The notes beneath the pieces are model-generated. The model ran no database searches and was not told the origin of the DNA. It saw nothing but the letters and a program-made list of their open reading frames with translations. A stretch of DNA of 64,000 nt from Beroe forskalii (lineage: Eukaryota > Ctenophora > Nuda > Beroida > Beroidae): assembly GCA_011033025.1 (NCBI GenBank), contig WFMF01000010.1, forward strand, positions 715,163-779,162. Reading direction: 5' to 3'. This document shows positions 1-9,361 of the stretch, in pieces. The position numbers and the translations under genes are program-made. Positions within the stretch are counted from its first letter, which is position 1. Each line of letters starts with the position of its first letter.

Positions 1-282
1 ACAGGGGTTGTGAGGTTTATCATACAAGAGTTGAGAGGGTTATCATACAGGGGTTGAAAGGTTTATCATACAGGGGTTCAGAGGTTTATCATACAGGGGT
101 TAAGATGTTTATCATACAGGGGTGGAGAGGTTTAACATACAGGGGTTGAGAGGGTTAACATACAGGGGTTCAGAGGTTTATCATACAGGGGTTAAGATGT
201 TTATCATACAGGGGTGGAGAGGTTTAACATACAGTGGTTTAGAGGTTTAACATACAGGGGTTGAGAGGTTTATCATACACAA
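1..282. repeat. 23-bp minisatellite
   Basis: About twelve tandem copies of a unit reading ACAGGGGTTGAGAGG then TTTATCAT, with unit-to-unit differences (TTCAGAGG, TTAAGATG, GTGGAGAGG). The array is cut by the left window edge, so its full length is unknown. It ends about 70 bp before the neighbouring DNA transposon. No coding role is seen. Confidence 0.9.
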
Positions 283-347
283 ATGACAGCAGGAGCTCGG
301 AGGCCCATACCGACAAGGAAAGTAACCGTGAGAAACAAGCTGCAAGA

Positions 348-353
348 CCCGAG
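348..353. repeat. 6-bp target-site duplication, left copy
   Basis: CCCGAG directly abuts the outer end TTAGGGTGTACC of the left terminal inverted repeat. The same six bases follow the right end at 3707-3712, which fixes the borders of the transposon. Confidence 0.85.
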
Positions 354-672
354 TTAGGGTGTACCAAAAAAAGTGAAAATTATCCGATTTTTCTCAGACT
401 TTGCCAAAAGTTGCGAATAGTCATGAAAAGTCACCATGCAAAATATTTTTGAGTTTCGATGATGTTCAAGGGTGGTTCACCCCAATTAAGTGGTTTTGGC
501 CTGCGCGCGGGAAGTATTACTTCCATTTCGTCCATATCTTGGCTCCTGAGTGTCCTAGAGACTCAAATTTAGGCTTAAACTAATCAGAAACTGCATGTTT
601 GTATACATTTGTGACCATAAAACTGGCTTGAGTATTTTAATTTTCAAGTTATTGCCGAAAAACAGCTTTTTG
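354..672 (+). repeat. Left terminal inverted repeat of the DNA transposon
   Basis: Pairs with 3392-3706 in reverse orientation. Shared landmarks are the outer TTAGGGTGTACC, the segment GGGTGGTTCACCCCAATTAA and the inner AAAACAGCTTTT. The two arms differ by small substitutions and indels, so they are not newly copied from each other. Transposase-binding sites and the element's promoter would lie here. Confidence 0.85.
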
Positions 673-944
673 GGTAATTCCGGTGTAAAAGTTACATCAT
701 CAGTCACAATCAGAGTACCCCATTGTATGATAATAATATCAGATGAATAGCCGTTCAGTTGATATGTATGTATAATGTATATCCTGAATTTCACAAAGTT
801 ACAAGTGCACTGGTCATTAGTCAACATGCACCAAGAATGAGGACAAGCCAGACTTAGAGTTAGGTACAACGAACCTGGAACAGTTTCTTTTGTTTGTAAT
901 TTTATCTCTCACTTCGTATCAATAAGTTGGTTGTTTGATTCTGA

Positions 945-3257
945 ATGGATTTGCGAAAGAAGATATATCTTGTTGATGATTATGCAGCTGAACCAGGTCC
1001 TTTTATGGGTTCTAAACCTCCAACCATGGGCAGAGTCTTCCTGAAATTTAGAGGTCACCACCAGAAGGCATCTGCTGAGTCAGGGGGAACTTCATCTATC
1101 AGAAATGCAGCCAGGCTTGCAGCATTAGATGTACGGAAATGGTGGCATGACGCAGACAGTGAAATAGAATTGAAAGATGATACAGCATTGATTCGGCAGA
1201 TTGAAAAGATGCAGAGTGACTGGACGGCTCTTTTTAAACAGAGGCAGAAAACTACCCAGCAGCAGATAACTAAGCGCCAGACATTCAAGGAAAGTCTCCA
1301 GGAAGTATTTTGGGCAATAAGCCCAGGGTATGAAAAGTTATTGGAAACTTCAACTGATGAAAGAAAGATTGAAAATAGGGAATGGCTCCTTGGATTGAAA
1401 AGTGGAGGAACGGGAAGCATTGGACAGATGGATGCAAAATTTAGAGAAAAGATGAAAAGGAAGCAAGAACGTGCTGTTCTAACTGAGAAGCGTGAGGCTG
1501 ACATGGCTGCCTGTGTACCTGATCTGGAAGTATCCAATTCTGAGGGGTCACAAGATGAAGATGATGACATCTATAGGCCATCCACCAGTGTTGATTCAGT
1601 GACTCCTAAAAGGACAAAGATAATCCAGCAGCCCATATTAAGCCCAGAAGTATGTGTTGTGGCAGATGAACTGAGATTATCTAACAGAGGAGTGACAAAG
1701 ATAGTCAATGCTGTGTTGAAAGGACAAGGTGAAAACATAGATGACCACACATTTTCTGTTATGACTGCAAAGAGGAAAAGAGACTCTGTGAGAACTAGTG
1801 CTGGCAAGAGCTTAATTGACAAGATAGCTGGTCGAATTCACAGTCCATCTACGTTGCACTGGGATGGTAAGATCCTTAAAAGTCTCAAGCATACTGGAAA
1901 ATCAGAGGAGAGGGTTGCAGTTCTTGTTCATCAGTACGAGGATGACATATTGTTAGGGATCCCCAAGTTGGACTCTGGTGATGCAAACAGTGTTACAAAA
2001 GTGATCACAGAAAAGATCTCTGATCTGGGTATAGACACATCCTGCATCATTGGCTTGGTTTTTGACACGACAAGTGTGAACTCTGGGATACACAAGGGGA
2101 TTGTCAAGCAACTTTCTGATTTCCTTGGGCGACAAGTGTTAGAGTTAGCCTGTCGGCACCACATCAGTGAGTTGATATGTGGTGCAGCATGCAAGATAAC
2201 TTATGGGGACTCCCAATCTCCAACTGAGTCTTGTTTCAAGGAATTAGTGTCAGTTTGGAATAGGCTAGATTTGGAAAAGTATAAATTGCCTAACATTACC
2301 TCATCATACTTGAAGGGATTGAAAGAAGACACCATCCAATTCCTTACCAAATTTCTCAGTGAAGAAACATGCACGATCAGGGATGATTACAAAGAATTGG
2401 CAATGATTACTTTGCTATTCCTAGGAGGTTCATTACCGAATGGCATCACGATTTATGCTCCTGGAGCCAACCACCATGCACGGTGGATGGCATCTGTCAT
2501 TTACACTATAAAGCTGGCCTTATTCAGAGAACAGCTGTCAGAATCGTTTGAAAATGACGATCTCAACATGATGGAAAATCTGGCCATCTTCTTATCGTTG
2601 TTCTATGTGAAATATTGGTTTTGTACGACTAGTTCTGCTGATGGCCCCCAGCTCGACTTGGATCTGTTGAAGAGTCTTGAAACTGCCAAGCGCAAGATTC
2701 TTAATGCAGACATGAAATCCATGGTTAACAGTGCATATGATAAACTGACTAATCATCTTTGGTATCTAAGTGAACGCCTTGTGCCATTTGCTCTCTTTTC
2801 TGATAGAGTTCCTGACAAGGAAAAGACCAATATGATTAAACAGCTTCGAAAGTACAAAGGGAAGCCACTACCTGATAGTTTGGAAATGCCATCAGCTGCT
2901 TCGTTTGGCCAAACAACGCTGAAAGACTTCATTGGGCCTGATTCTTGGACTTTTTTCAATCTTTACTGTGGTGGAGAGCCTGAATTTTTGGCTCATCCAG
3001 TCAAGAACTGGTCAAAAACCGAGAGCTTTCTAGGTCTGAAGAAAGTTGTTGTGACCACAAGTGTTACTAATGACTCTGCTGAAAGAGCCTTGGGTATGAT
3101 GACTGACTACCATGTGAACACAATCACGAATTCAGAGGAGCAGAAGCAATACTTGCTTCATATGGTTGCTGAGCTGCGAGCCAGAGTCACAAAAGTTAAG
3201 ACTGGCAAGGAACGATGTACCAAGAAAATACTTAAGCAGATAGACTATAAGTTTTAG
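945..3257 (+). CDS. Transposase, D-D-E type with CxxH motif (hAT-like, unclassified)
   Basis: 770 residues, one exon. The start is the first ATG of the open frame. Residues 60-300 are charged and lysine/glutamate-rich and may hold the DNA-binding part; no BED or THAP zinc finger is evident. An RNase-H-like core is suggested by Asp307 (LHWDGK), Asp374 (LVFDTTSVNSG), the CxxH motif at Cys403-His406 (CRHH), an HARWM motif at 511-515 and Glu713 (NDSAER). In hAT, MULE and related families, a C/DxxH motif sits between the second Asp and the Glu, and hAT proteins carry a conserved RW inside an insertion domain; the spacing here fits that plan. The catalytic assignments are inference from motif order. 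It sits centrally between the two TIRs, with no frameshift or stop, so it may be functional. Confidence 0.82.
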   Translation: MDLRKKIYLVDDYAAEPGPFMGSKPPTMGRVFLKFRGHHQKASAESGGTSSIRNAARLAALDVRKWWHDADSEIELKDDTALIRQIEKMQSDWTALFKQRQKTTQQQITKRQTFKESLQEVFWAISPGYEKLLETSTDERKIENREWLLGLKSGGTGSIGQMDAKFREKMKRKQERAVLTEKREADMAACVPDLEVSNSEGSQDEDDDIYRPSTSVDSVTPKRTKIIQQPILSPEVCVVADELRLSNRGVTKIVNAVLKGQGENIDDHTFSVMTAKRKRDSVRTSAGKSLIDKIAGRIHSPSTLHWDGKILKSLKHTGKSEERVAVLVHQYEDDILLGIPKLDSGDANSVTKVITEKISDLGIDTSCIIGLVFDTTSVNSGIHKGIVKQLSDFLGRQVLELACRHHISELICGAACKITYGDSQSPTESCFKELVSVWNRLDLEKYKLPNITSSYLKGLKEDTIQFLTKFLSEETCTIRDDYKELAMITLLFLGGSLPNGITIYAPGANHHARWMASVIYTIKLALFREQLSESFENDDLNMMENLAIFLSLFYVKYWFCTTSSADGPQLDLDLLKSLETAKRKILNADMKSMVNSAYDKLTNHLWYLSERLVPFALFSDRVPDKEKTNMIKQLRKYKGKPLPDSLEMPSAASFGQTTLKDFIGPDSWTFFNLYCGGEPEFLAHPVKNWSKTESFLGLKKVVVTTSVTNDSAERALGMMTDYHVNTITNSEEQKQYLLHMVAELRARVTKVKTGKERCTKKILKQIDYKF

Positions 3258-3391
3258 AAAACATTATTTTGCTCTGTTTCTAATGTTCCTGATATGATGA
3301 CATGTCCCTGTGAGTTATTTTGACATGGCTTGAGATTCAATTAAATTGATATATGTACTTAATCAATATACACTTCAATGTTATGTTTCTT

Positions 3392-3706
3392 AAAAGCTGT
3401 TTTTCTGTAATATCGTGAAAAATAAATGACTGAGACTGTTTTCATGTTCACAAATGTATACAAACATGCACTTTCTGATTATTTTAAGCCCCAAATTTGA
3501 GTCTCTAGGACACTCAGGAGCCAAGATATGGACGAAATGGAAGTAATACTTCCACAGCAGGCCAAACCACTTAATTGGGGTGAACCACCCTTGAACATCA
3601 TCGAAATTCAAAAATATTTTGCATGGTGACTTTTCATGACTATTCGCAACTTTTGGCAAAGTCTGATAAAAATCGGATAATTTTCACTTTTTTTGGTACA
3701 CCCTAA
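3392..3706 (-). repeat. Right terminal inverted repeat of the DNA transposon
   Basis: Inverted partner of 354-672. It ends in GGTACACCCTAA and is followed at once by the duplicated CCCGAG (3707-3712). The arm begins about 135 bp after the transposase stop codon. Confidence 0.85.
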
Positions 3707-3712
3707 CCCGAG

Positions 3713-4772
3713 TGCTGACCAAGACGGACTATTCCCTGAAACTATACGTAGGTAACAATATTGGCCCAGCACACGTCATGATAATATGAAGCATTAAAGC
3801 CACATCGTGAGGATATTACATGCGATGCCAGTTGACTCTTTACAGACTGACAATGGTGCCCCGAATCCTTGACCGGCATTTTCAATGTCTCTATTGTACA
3901 ACATAGCGGTCTTTCTGTGGAGCTGTGCAGTATATGATTGTGGCTGTGTCATGTGTTTTCTCAGGAATGAGTGCCAGACTTTTGTAAAACCTGCACCATA
4001 GAATAGCATTCGAAACTTACAAAACTTTCTTTGAATGAGACTATTGATCTACAGAAAACCAATCATTGTGCTGCACTTCACTCACTTGCGTTAACTCCAA
4101 AATCGGTATTTATGATTATTCCATATTCCATAAAGCCTCGCGGTACAGGAAGCAGGATTTTGAGTAAAATGCTGGATCATGCGACATATTTGATTACCGA
4201 TCGCAGTGCTCCAACTTCCAAGCAGTAACTCCGCATTATACGTCCAACATAAAATATGCAATGCACTTTGTTCCGTTTATTTGTTTATTATTTCATTACA
4301 CCACGGTTATCGATTTTAAACGGTCAGGTACGATCATAAATCGTGTCCCATAAATTTAAAACCGTCAAACGTGAAACGGAAATTATTAAATGGGTGACAG
4401 ATTCATTTGATATAGGTGCGTAAGCAACAAATTAATTCTTTCATTAAAAAGTTAATACCTCGGTTAAGATTCTCACAGGACTTAGTGAGCAATCTCATAA
4501 CATTATTATTCTTTGCCACCTCAAATCACATACGGCTGATTCCACGTTTTCTGGACTGCAGTTCTTGTACTGCATAACCCCGCTCAACCAACTGATGACC
4601 CGTTTTAGCCCCCGGCGTGATCTCTTCGATATTCACTTTTTAAGTCACTCTCCTCACGGCTCACAGCACTTTAGTGCACAACACACTTCTATTAAAATAC
4701 AGAGACGAACAGTTACAAACACACCCGGACAAAAGTACGTCCTTAAGTTCACAGAAACGGCCGTGGTAGTAC
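3713..4772. other. Non-coding stretch, nothing recognised
   Basis: Lies between the transposon and a small foldback. Short ORFs on both strands (for example minus 3794-4009) show no recognisable motif and no convincing splice context. If the minus-strand INCENP gene extends left, this is part of its last large intron. Confidence 0.5.
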
Positions 4773-4902
4773 TGAACTTTAGGCGGGTTCGGTGAATTTC
4801 TAGGTTCGGTGCGATTGCGCGGGCGCGCGGCTCGGCGCATAACATTTGAATATCGAAATATATGCCGAGCCGCGCAATCGTACCGAACCTGCCTAAAGTT
4901 CA
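4773..4902. mobile_element. 130-bp foldback (MITE-like) element
   Basis: Starts TGAACTTTAGGCGGGTTCGG and ends with the reverse complement (CCGAACCTGCCTAAAGTTCA) with one mismatch. A second inner pair of arms, rich in GCGCGGCTCGGC, faces across an AT-rich centre. It is highly GC-rich compared with its flanks. No clear target duplication was found, so the exact borders are tentative. Confidence 0.7.
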
Positions 4903-6205
4903 TCGCAGTCAAATACGCACGAGCTTACCATGGTTTCGTTTGTTAGAGGAAGTGGAGAGGAAGTAAGATTGGTTCTATCGAGGAGAGATTATCAGCATTC
5001 CATGATAATGATATCCAACGTATCAGCTGAAAAAGAAAATATAATTACTGAATTTTGATTTTAATAAGAACAAATATATCCTGAATTTCAAGGACAGATC
5101 ATAAAATTTTCTCTGACAAAAATAAGGTATCATGTTTTTACCTAATTTAACAGTTTAGCTTTTTGCCCTTTTATATTTTGGTAAGGAAAAGGTGTCATGT
5201 CAAGTTCCGGGGAGGGACTTGCATACGGCAGGCGTTGTAAGAACAAAAGCAAGGTGAGTTTTATAACGAGCCTTTGTAAATTACGGTCTTGGGACGGTAT
5301 TGATCTAAAATAAGAATCACAATCTCAACACCTGTGTTGCAAACCACACCTCTCAAAAATTTTAGCATTTTTATTAACTGATTCAAAACACCACTATACT
5401 GGTGCAAAGTTTGGGTCCCTGATAGCTGATATCTAATTGATATCGACTACTAAACTTTGATGTCATTTATCGAAATAGCTTTAATAATGTCGAGAGAAGT
5501 TGATTTTGACAGCTCTTCAAACAGCTCGTGATTTTAAAAAGTTAGGCCTATTATGCATAAAACAAGATGCAATTTAAAATCAATTCTCTAAATTAAAGTC
5601 AAATATGGCTTAACTATATTCCCACGCAAAATCGGCACCTTGACAGCTGTTAGCAAAATATAAACGTCCTTTAGTGACACATACATGGATATACTCGTTC
5701 GTTGAAGCCTTTGAAGGCAACGAAAAGTACACCATATAGTATTGTCGGGATGGATATAAAGTTCTTAAAGCAGAAGCTGGTGCTAGAGATTACTCCTCAC
5801 GTGGGAAAATTCGTAGAGCTTTGGTAGACAGTCGTCGCTTTGCTTTTCAATTGTTCCTATCGGATTCAATTTCTTTCTGTTCATGGGCATATTTTGAATC
5901 TACAACTTTTCAGTCGGATTGCGCGTTTTTTTATAGAATTAATGTGTTTTAATGGCTCTGTCAGTTATAACTTACATTTAATCAATGAAGTTCTTCGATG
6001 AAAAAGCTCCATTTTTTATGAATAAGGAAAAATTCTAAATTAAATACCAATATTAATGACTCATTTTCCCATTTCTATTTTCTGACTATTAAGCAACATG
6101 CAATCTGCAAAACAACGCCTAAAATCTACCACTCCTATGGTTTTTCTTCTCTCGAACCAAAACAAAGGAAACTTTCTCCTAAAACATCAAAAACGGACAA
6201 CCCAC
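4903..6205. other. Non-coding stretch next to the last recognised INCENP exon
   Basis: No minus-strand match to the conserved INCENP IN-box (a PxWA-type motif and a basic tail) could be read here. The only coding-like signal is a weak plus-strand pair of segments at 5197-5253 and 5740-5823, treated separately as a finding. The rest is AT-rich. Confidence 0.45.
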
Positions 6206-9200
6206 CAGTCATGTTAAGTTTTCTGCCAGGGGATACAACACGACCTGGGGTATTGGCTTTCTTCCTCTCCGCTTCAGCCTCATTCTTTCTTCTCTCCTGG
6301 AATAAATACACATACGTGTGACATCAAATTAAAAGGATCGATAACAAGCCCAATTTTTCTGTATCACTTTTTATTTTAAAAAACACGTTCGGAATTGACT
6401 ATGAAATCATTGCACCTAGGTACAATCTAAGGTAAAATCTAAGGCATGTCACAGTACACCCTGAGGTGTAAACTTACAGCACGGCCCCAGTTTTTTCCTA
6501 TCTTTTACTTCCATCTTCTTCTGTTCTTCCACCCGTGCTTCCTCGTCCAGACGATGCTTCTCCAGCTCCCTCACTTTCTGTGCTTCCAGCTCCTGTGGGC
6601 GTGACAGTTGGGAGGGGGATGGCAGCGAAAAAAAAACAGTAAAACATACACCCAAAAAAATTAAACCCCAATTTGACTAGCTCATTCACTTTCTGTGCTT
6701 CTAGATCCAGTTGGCAGTCAAAATAGGTACCCCATTTATATGTGAAATATCTCAGTGCGATGATTATTTAATTATAGTGCGATTTCGGAAAGCTCGCAAA
6801 AATCTAACTTGTGCATAGCATCGAGTTACATCTAGCATTAAATTTTTGCTTAATTCAGTAAAAAAAATCGGTCTCGGGTTAACCCCAAAAATATTATCGA
6901 CGAAAATTTAGCGATTAGCCCCCTTAACACCTACGATAAAGACAATGATTTGTCTTCAGTCTTGGTATGGAGAAGGGTTGCTTGATTTGTCATCGAATCT
7001 TATCCATGTCAGTTGATACTTTAATACTTTAATAATGTAGTTGGGTAAAAAGCCAGACCTGCTTTCTTCGGGCAGCCTCAACCTTCCTCTCCTCAGCTTC
7101 TTCTTGCAGTTTCTTCTTCTTCATCTCACGAGCTTTCTGAATGGAATTGTAATGATAACAAGTAGTTAATTAGTAACTAATCTGTAATTAACTAGTGATA
7201 ATAATCAGTAGTTGATGCATAAGAAGTATCTGATATTTTGGCACTCGAATTTGTTGGATGTTTCCAATTTCCATCCGTACCTCAGCTTGCTTTCTCCGCT
7301 GTTCAGCTTGCTCCTGTCTCTTGATTTCTTTCTGTCTTTTTTCATCCTCTTTCTTTGCTAGCTGCTCCCTTTCTTTCGCTAAAGTTTAGAATTTTATCAT
7401 AACCTCATAATCATGTAACCAAACGAGAGAATTCATTTAACACCAAATTTCATAGTTCAGGCATAAACGCGCAAGTGCACGGGAATTAAACTGAAACAGT
7501 ACCCCTTGGGGCCTGTAATTAATCATTTCTCACAAGCATTAACAATTTTCAAATTTTGCTGAGGTTCATTTTTTCTAAACAGAATGTTCTCAAATAGTTT
7601 ACGTTCGCCTGAGTTTATCTATCTATATTTTCATAACAGCGATCTGAACGGATCGACTCACTAGTCACTGCACTACTATGGTCTGCAGGTTTGTAGGTTT
7701 ATTGATTAAACCTACCTGAAGTTTCCTCTTTCTTCCTCATCCTCTCCTCCAACTCTGCTTTCTTCTTCTTCACCTCGTCTTCCTTGTTCTGCTTCGCTTG
7801 CTTCATCCTCTTCTCTCGTTCAATTTTCTTCCTGTCGAGAAGCATTATTAGGGGAAGCATTATTAGGGGAAGCATTATTAGAAGCATTATTAGGGGAAGC
7901 ATTATTGAGTCTGAAAGAAGAATCATTGAGAGAAACATTATTGTGAGAAGCATTAATATAATAATGAGGGAGGCATTTTTTTCAAAAGCTTGTGTTCCAC
8001 TATGTCTATAACTGTTGATATTTCATGAAATATATTTACTATTTCAGTGAACTCACAGTCTCAGCTCATTTTCTCGCTGCTTCTTCTTGTTCAGAACTTG
8101 CTGTGCTTTAGCTTCCTTCTCCTCTATCTTCTTACGAGCAGCTTCTATCTTTTCATCTGCAAATATAATATAAGGGTTACGCTTTCATACACATCATTAC
8201 TGTATAGTGTATAAGTGTATAGGTGTCAATAGATCAACTTGCTAGAATCTTTTAAATAAGGAGGAATTAATTCAAAATAATTCTGCATTTTAATTCATTA
8301 ATCGTCGTTGAATGTAGATTATTAAGAATTGAGAAAATCACATCATGTGTATTTGTATCGTCTAATTCTAATTTTCCTTCTCGTTTTCTTTAGCAGATAA
8401 GACAACAAGGTATCCTTTAACAAGTTCCTTAGCTGAGTATCCTTACCTTCTAGTTCCTTTGCAGACTTGACCACAACAACTGGTTTGTCGATGAGAGAAA
8501 ATACTCCTGTCATCAGGTTTGCAGGAGGGCGTGGGATCCCTGTGTTGTCCTTCAGCTTCTTCTTCATATGTATACTCTCATCTGCTCTGTAAAGGAAAAC
8601 GTCCATTAACCACCAAAACTAACCACCAAAACTATAGGAAGGTTGCAAATAGAAGTTGTAAAAATGGAAACTTCAAAGGTTTCAAGTTTCCTGGATTTAA
8701 AAGATAATATACACAGCCTTTAAATCACAATATTGATTATTGACTCACAAGTTAGCAGCCGTAGCAACTTCATCGTCAGAGTCGGAGTCATCTTCTGAGA
8801 GAATTTATTTGGTTTTATCTTCAGTAAGCATTCATGAATCATGATTCATTGTGCCCATTATAGTTTGCACTCAATCTCAGCATTTTAAAATCAATGAGAA
8901 ATTTACAGCACAGCACACAATTACACAAGGAAAAAAGGTATTTTCTCACCTCGCTCCCTTTTGGAAGTATCATGGGGAGAATCAGTCAACTCTTCCTTCA
9001 GATTCTTTCTGATGGGACAAGGTATCTTGGATGCTTCCTTGTGCTCATAAAATGCTGCTATTTTCTTCACGGTACCCTGGCAGAATTTTCTTGATAACTA
9101 ATATAAGCAATTCTTGCTTAGAATATTCTAAAAGATTTGAGATTGGTAGTGAGTGTAACTCAGGACTGAAAATAGTTTCTGAAAAGAATCTAAATGAAGA

Positions 9201-9361
9201 ATACAGCAATTTGACTAAGACCGAAGGCGAATAATATATGTTAAACCTGTTTTGGGGAACCTTCCAACTCCTCCACTGCTTTCTTTGATGACCTGGTGCT
9301 TCTAGCAGGACCTTCCTCCACCAGCAGTGCATCTTTCTGGGTACGTTTCTCAGCTGCAACC
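6206..9361 (-). other. INCENP: INCENP basic linker and coiled-coil exons
   Basis: Ten exons in phase. The first (9247-9361) repeats the STRSSKK motif of the preceding exon. 8950-9076 encodes VKKIAAFYEHKEASKIP. 8749-8794 is acidic (EDDSDSDDE). 8447-8586 contains PPANLMTGVFSLIDKPVV, which may match the conserved SFIKRNTPL region before the vertebrate coiled coil. The six exons from 8156 to 6509 encode an unbroken K/E/R/Q heptad-like helix of about 160 residues, the single alpha-helix/coiled coil of INCENP. The last exon (6206-6296) ends NTPGRVVSPGRKLNMTG. For exon 6509-6592, the downstream donor at 6478 would create a stop, so the GAA|GTAAAA donor was chosen. Confidence 0.72.

Larger units (their letters stand above)
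354..3706 (+). mobile_element. Intact-looking DNA transposon with long TIRs, hAT-like DDE transposase
   Basis: A 3353-bp element bounded by the 6-bp duplication CCCGAG. Its outer ends are TTAGGGTGTACC and the reverse complement. The terminal inverted repeats run about 354-672 and 3392-3706 and stay alignable for about 315 bp with scattered differences. A single intronless ORF (945-3257) fills the centre. Uninterrupted coding, well-matched ends and a perfect target duplication suggest a recent insertion. The superfamily is not certain: the transposase motif layout resembles hAT, but hAT elements make 8-bp duplications. Dada elements make 6-7-bp duplications, but the protein was not matched to them. 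Confidence 0.88.

Noticed and set aside
1055..2194. Minus-strand ORFs within the transposase gene
   Set aside because: Antisense shadows of the 770-residue transposase.
3794..4009. Minus-strand ORF as a possible final INCENP exon
   Set aside because: No IN-box residues and no acceptor in a matching phase.
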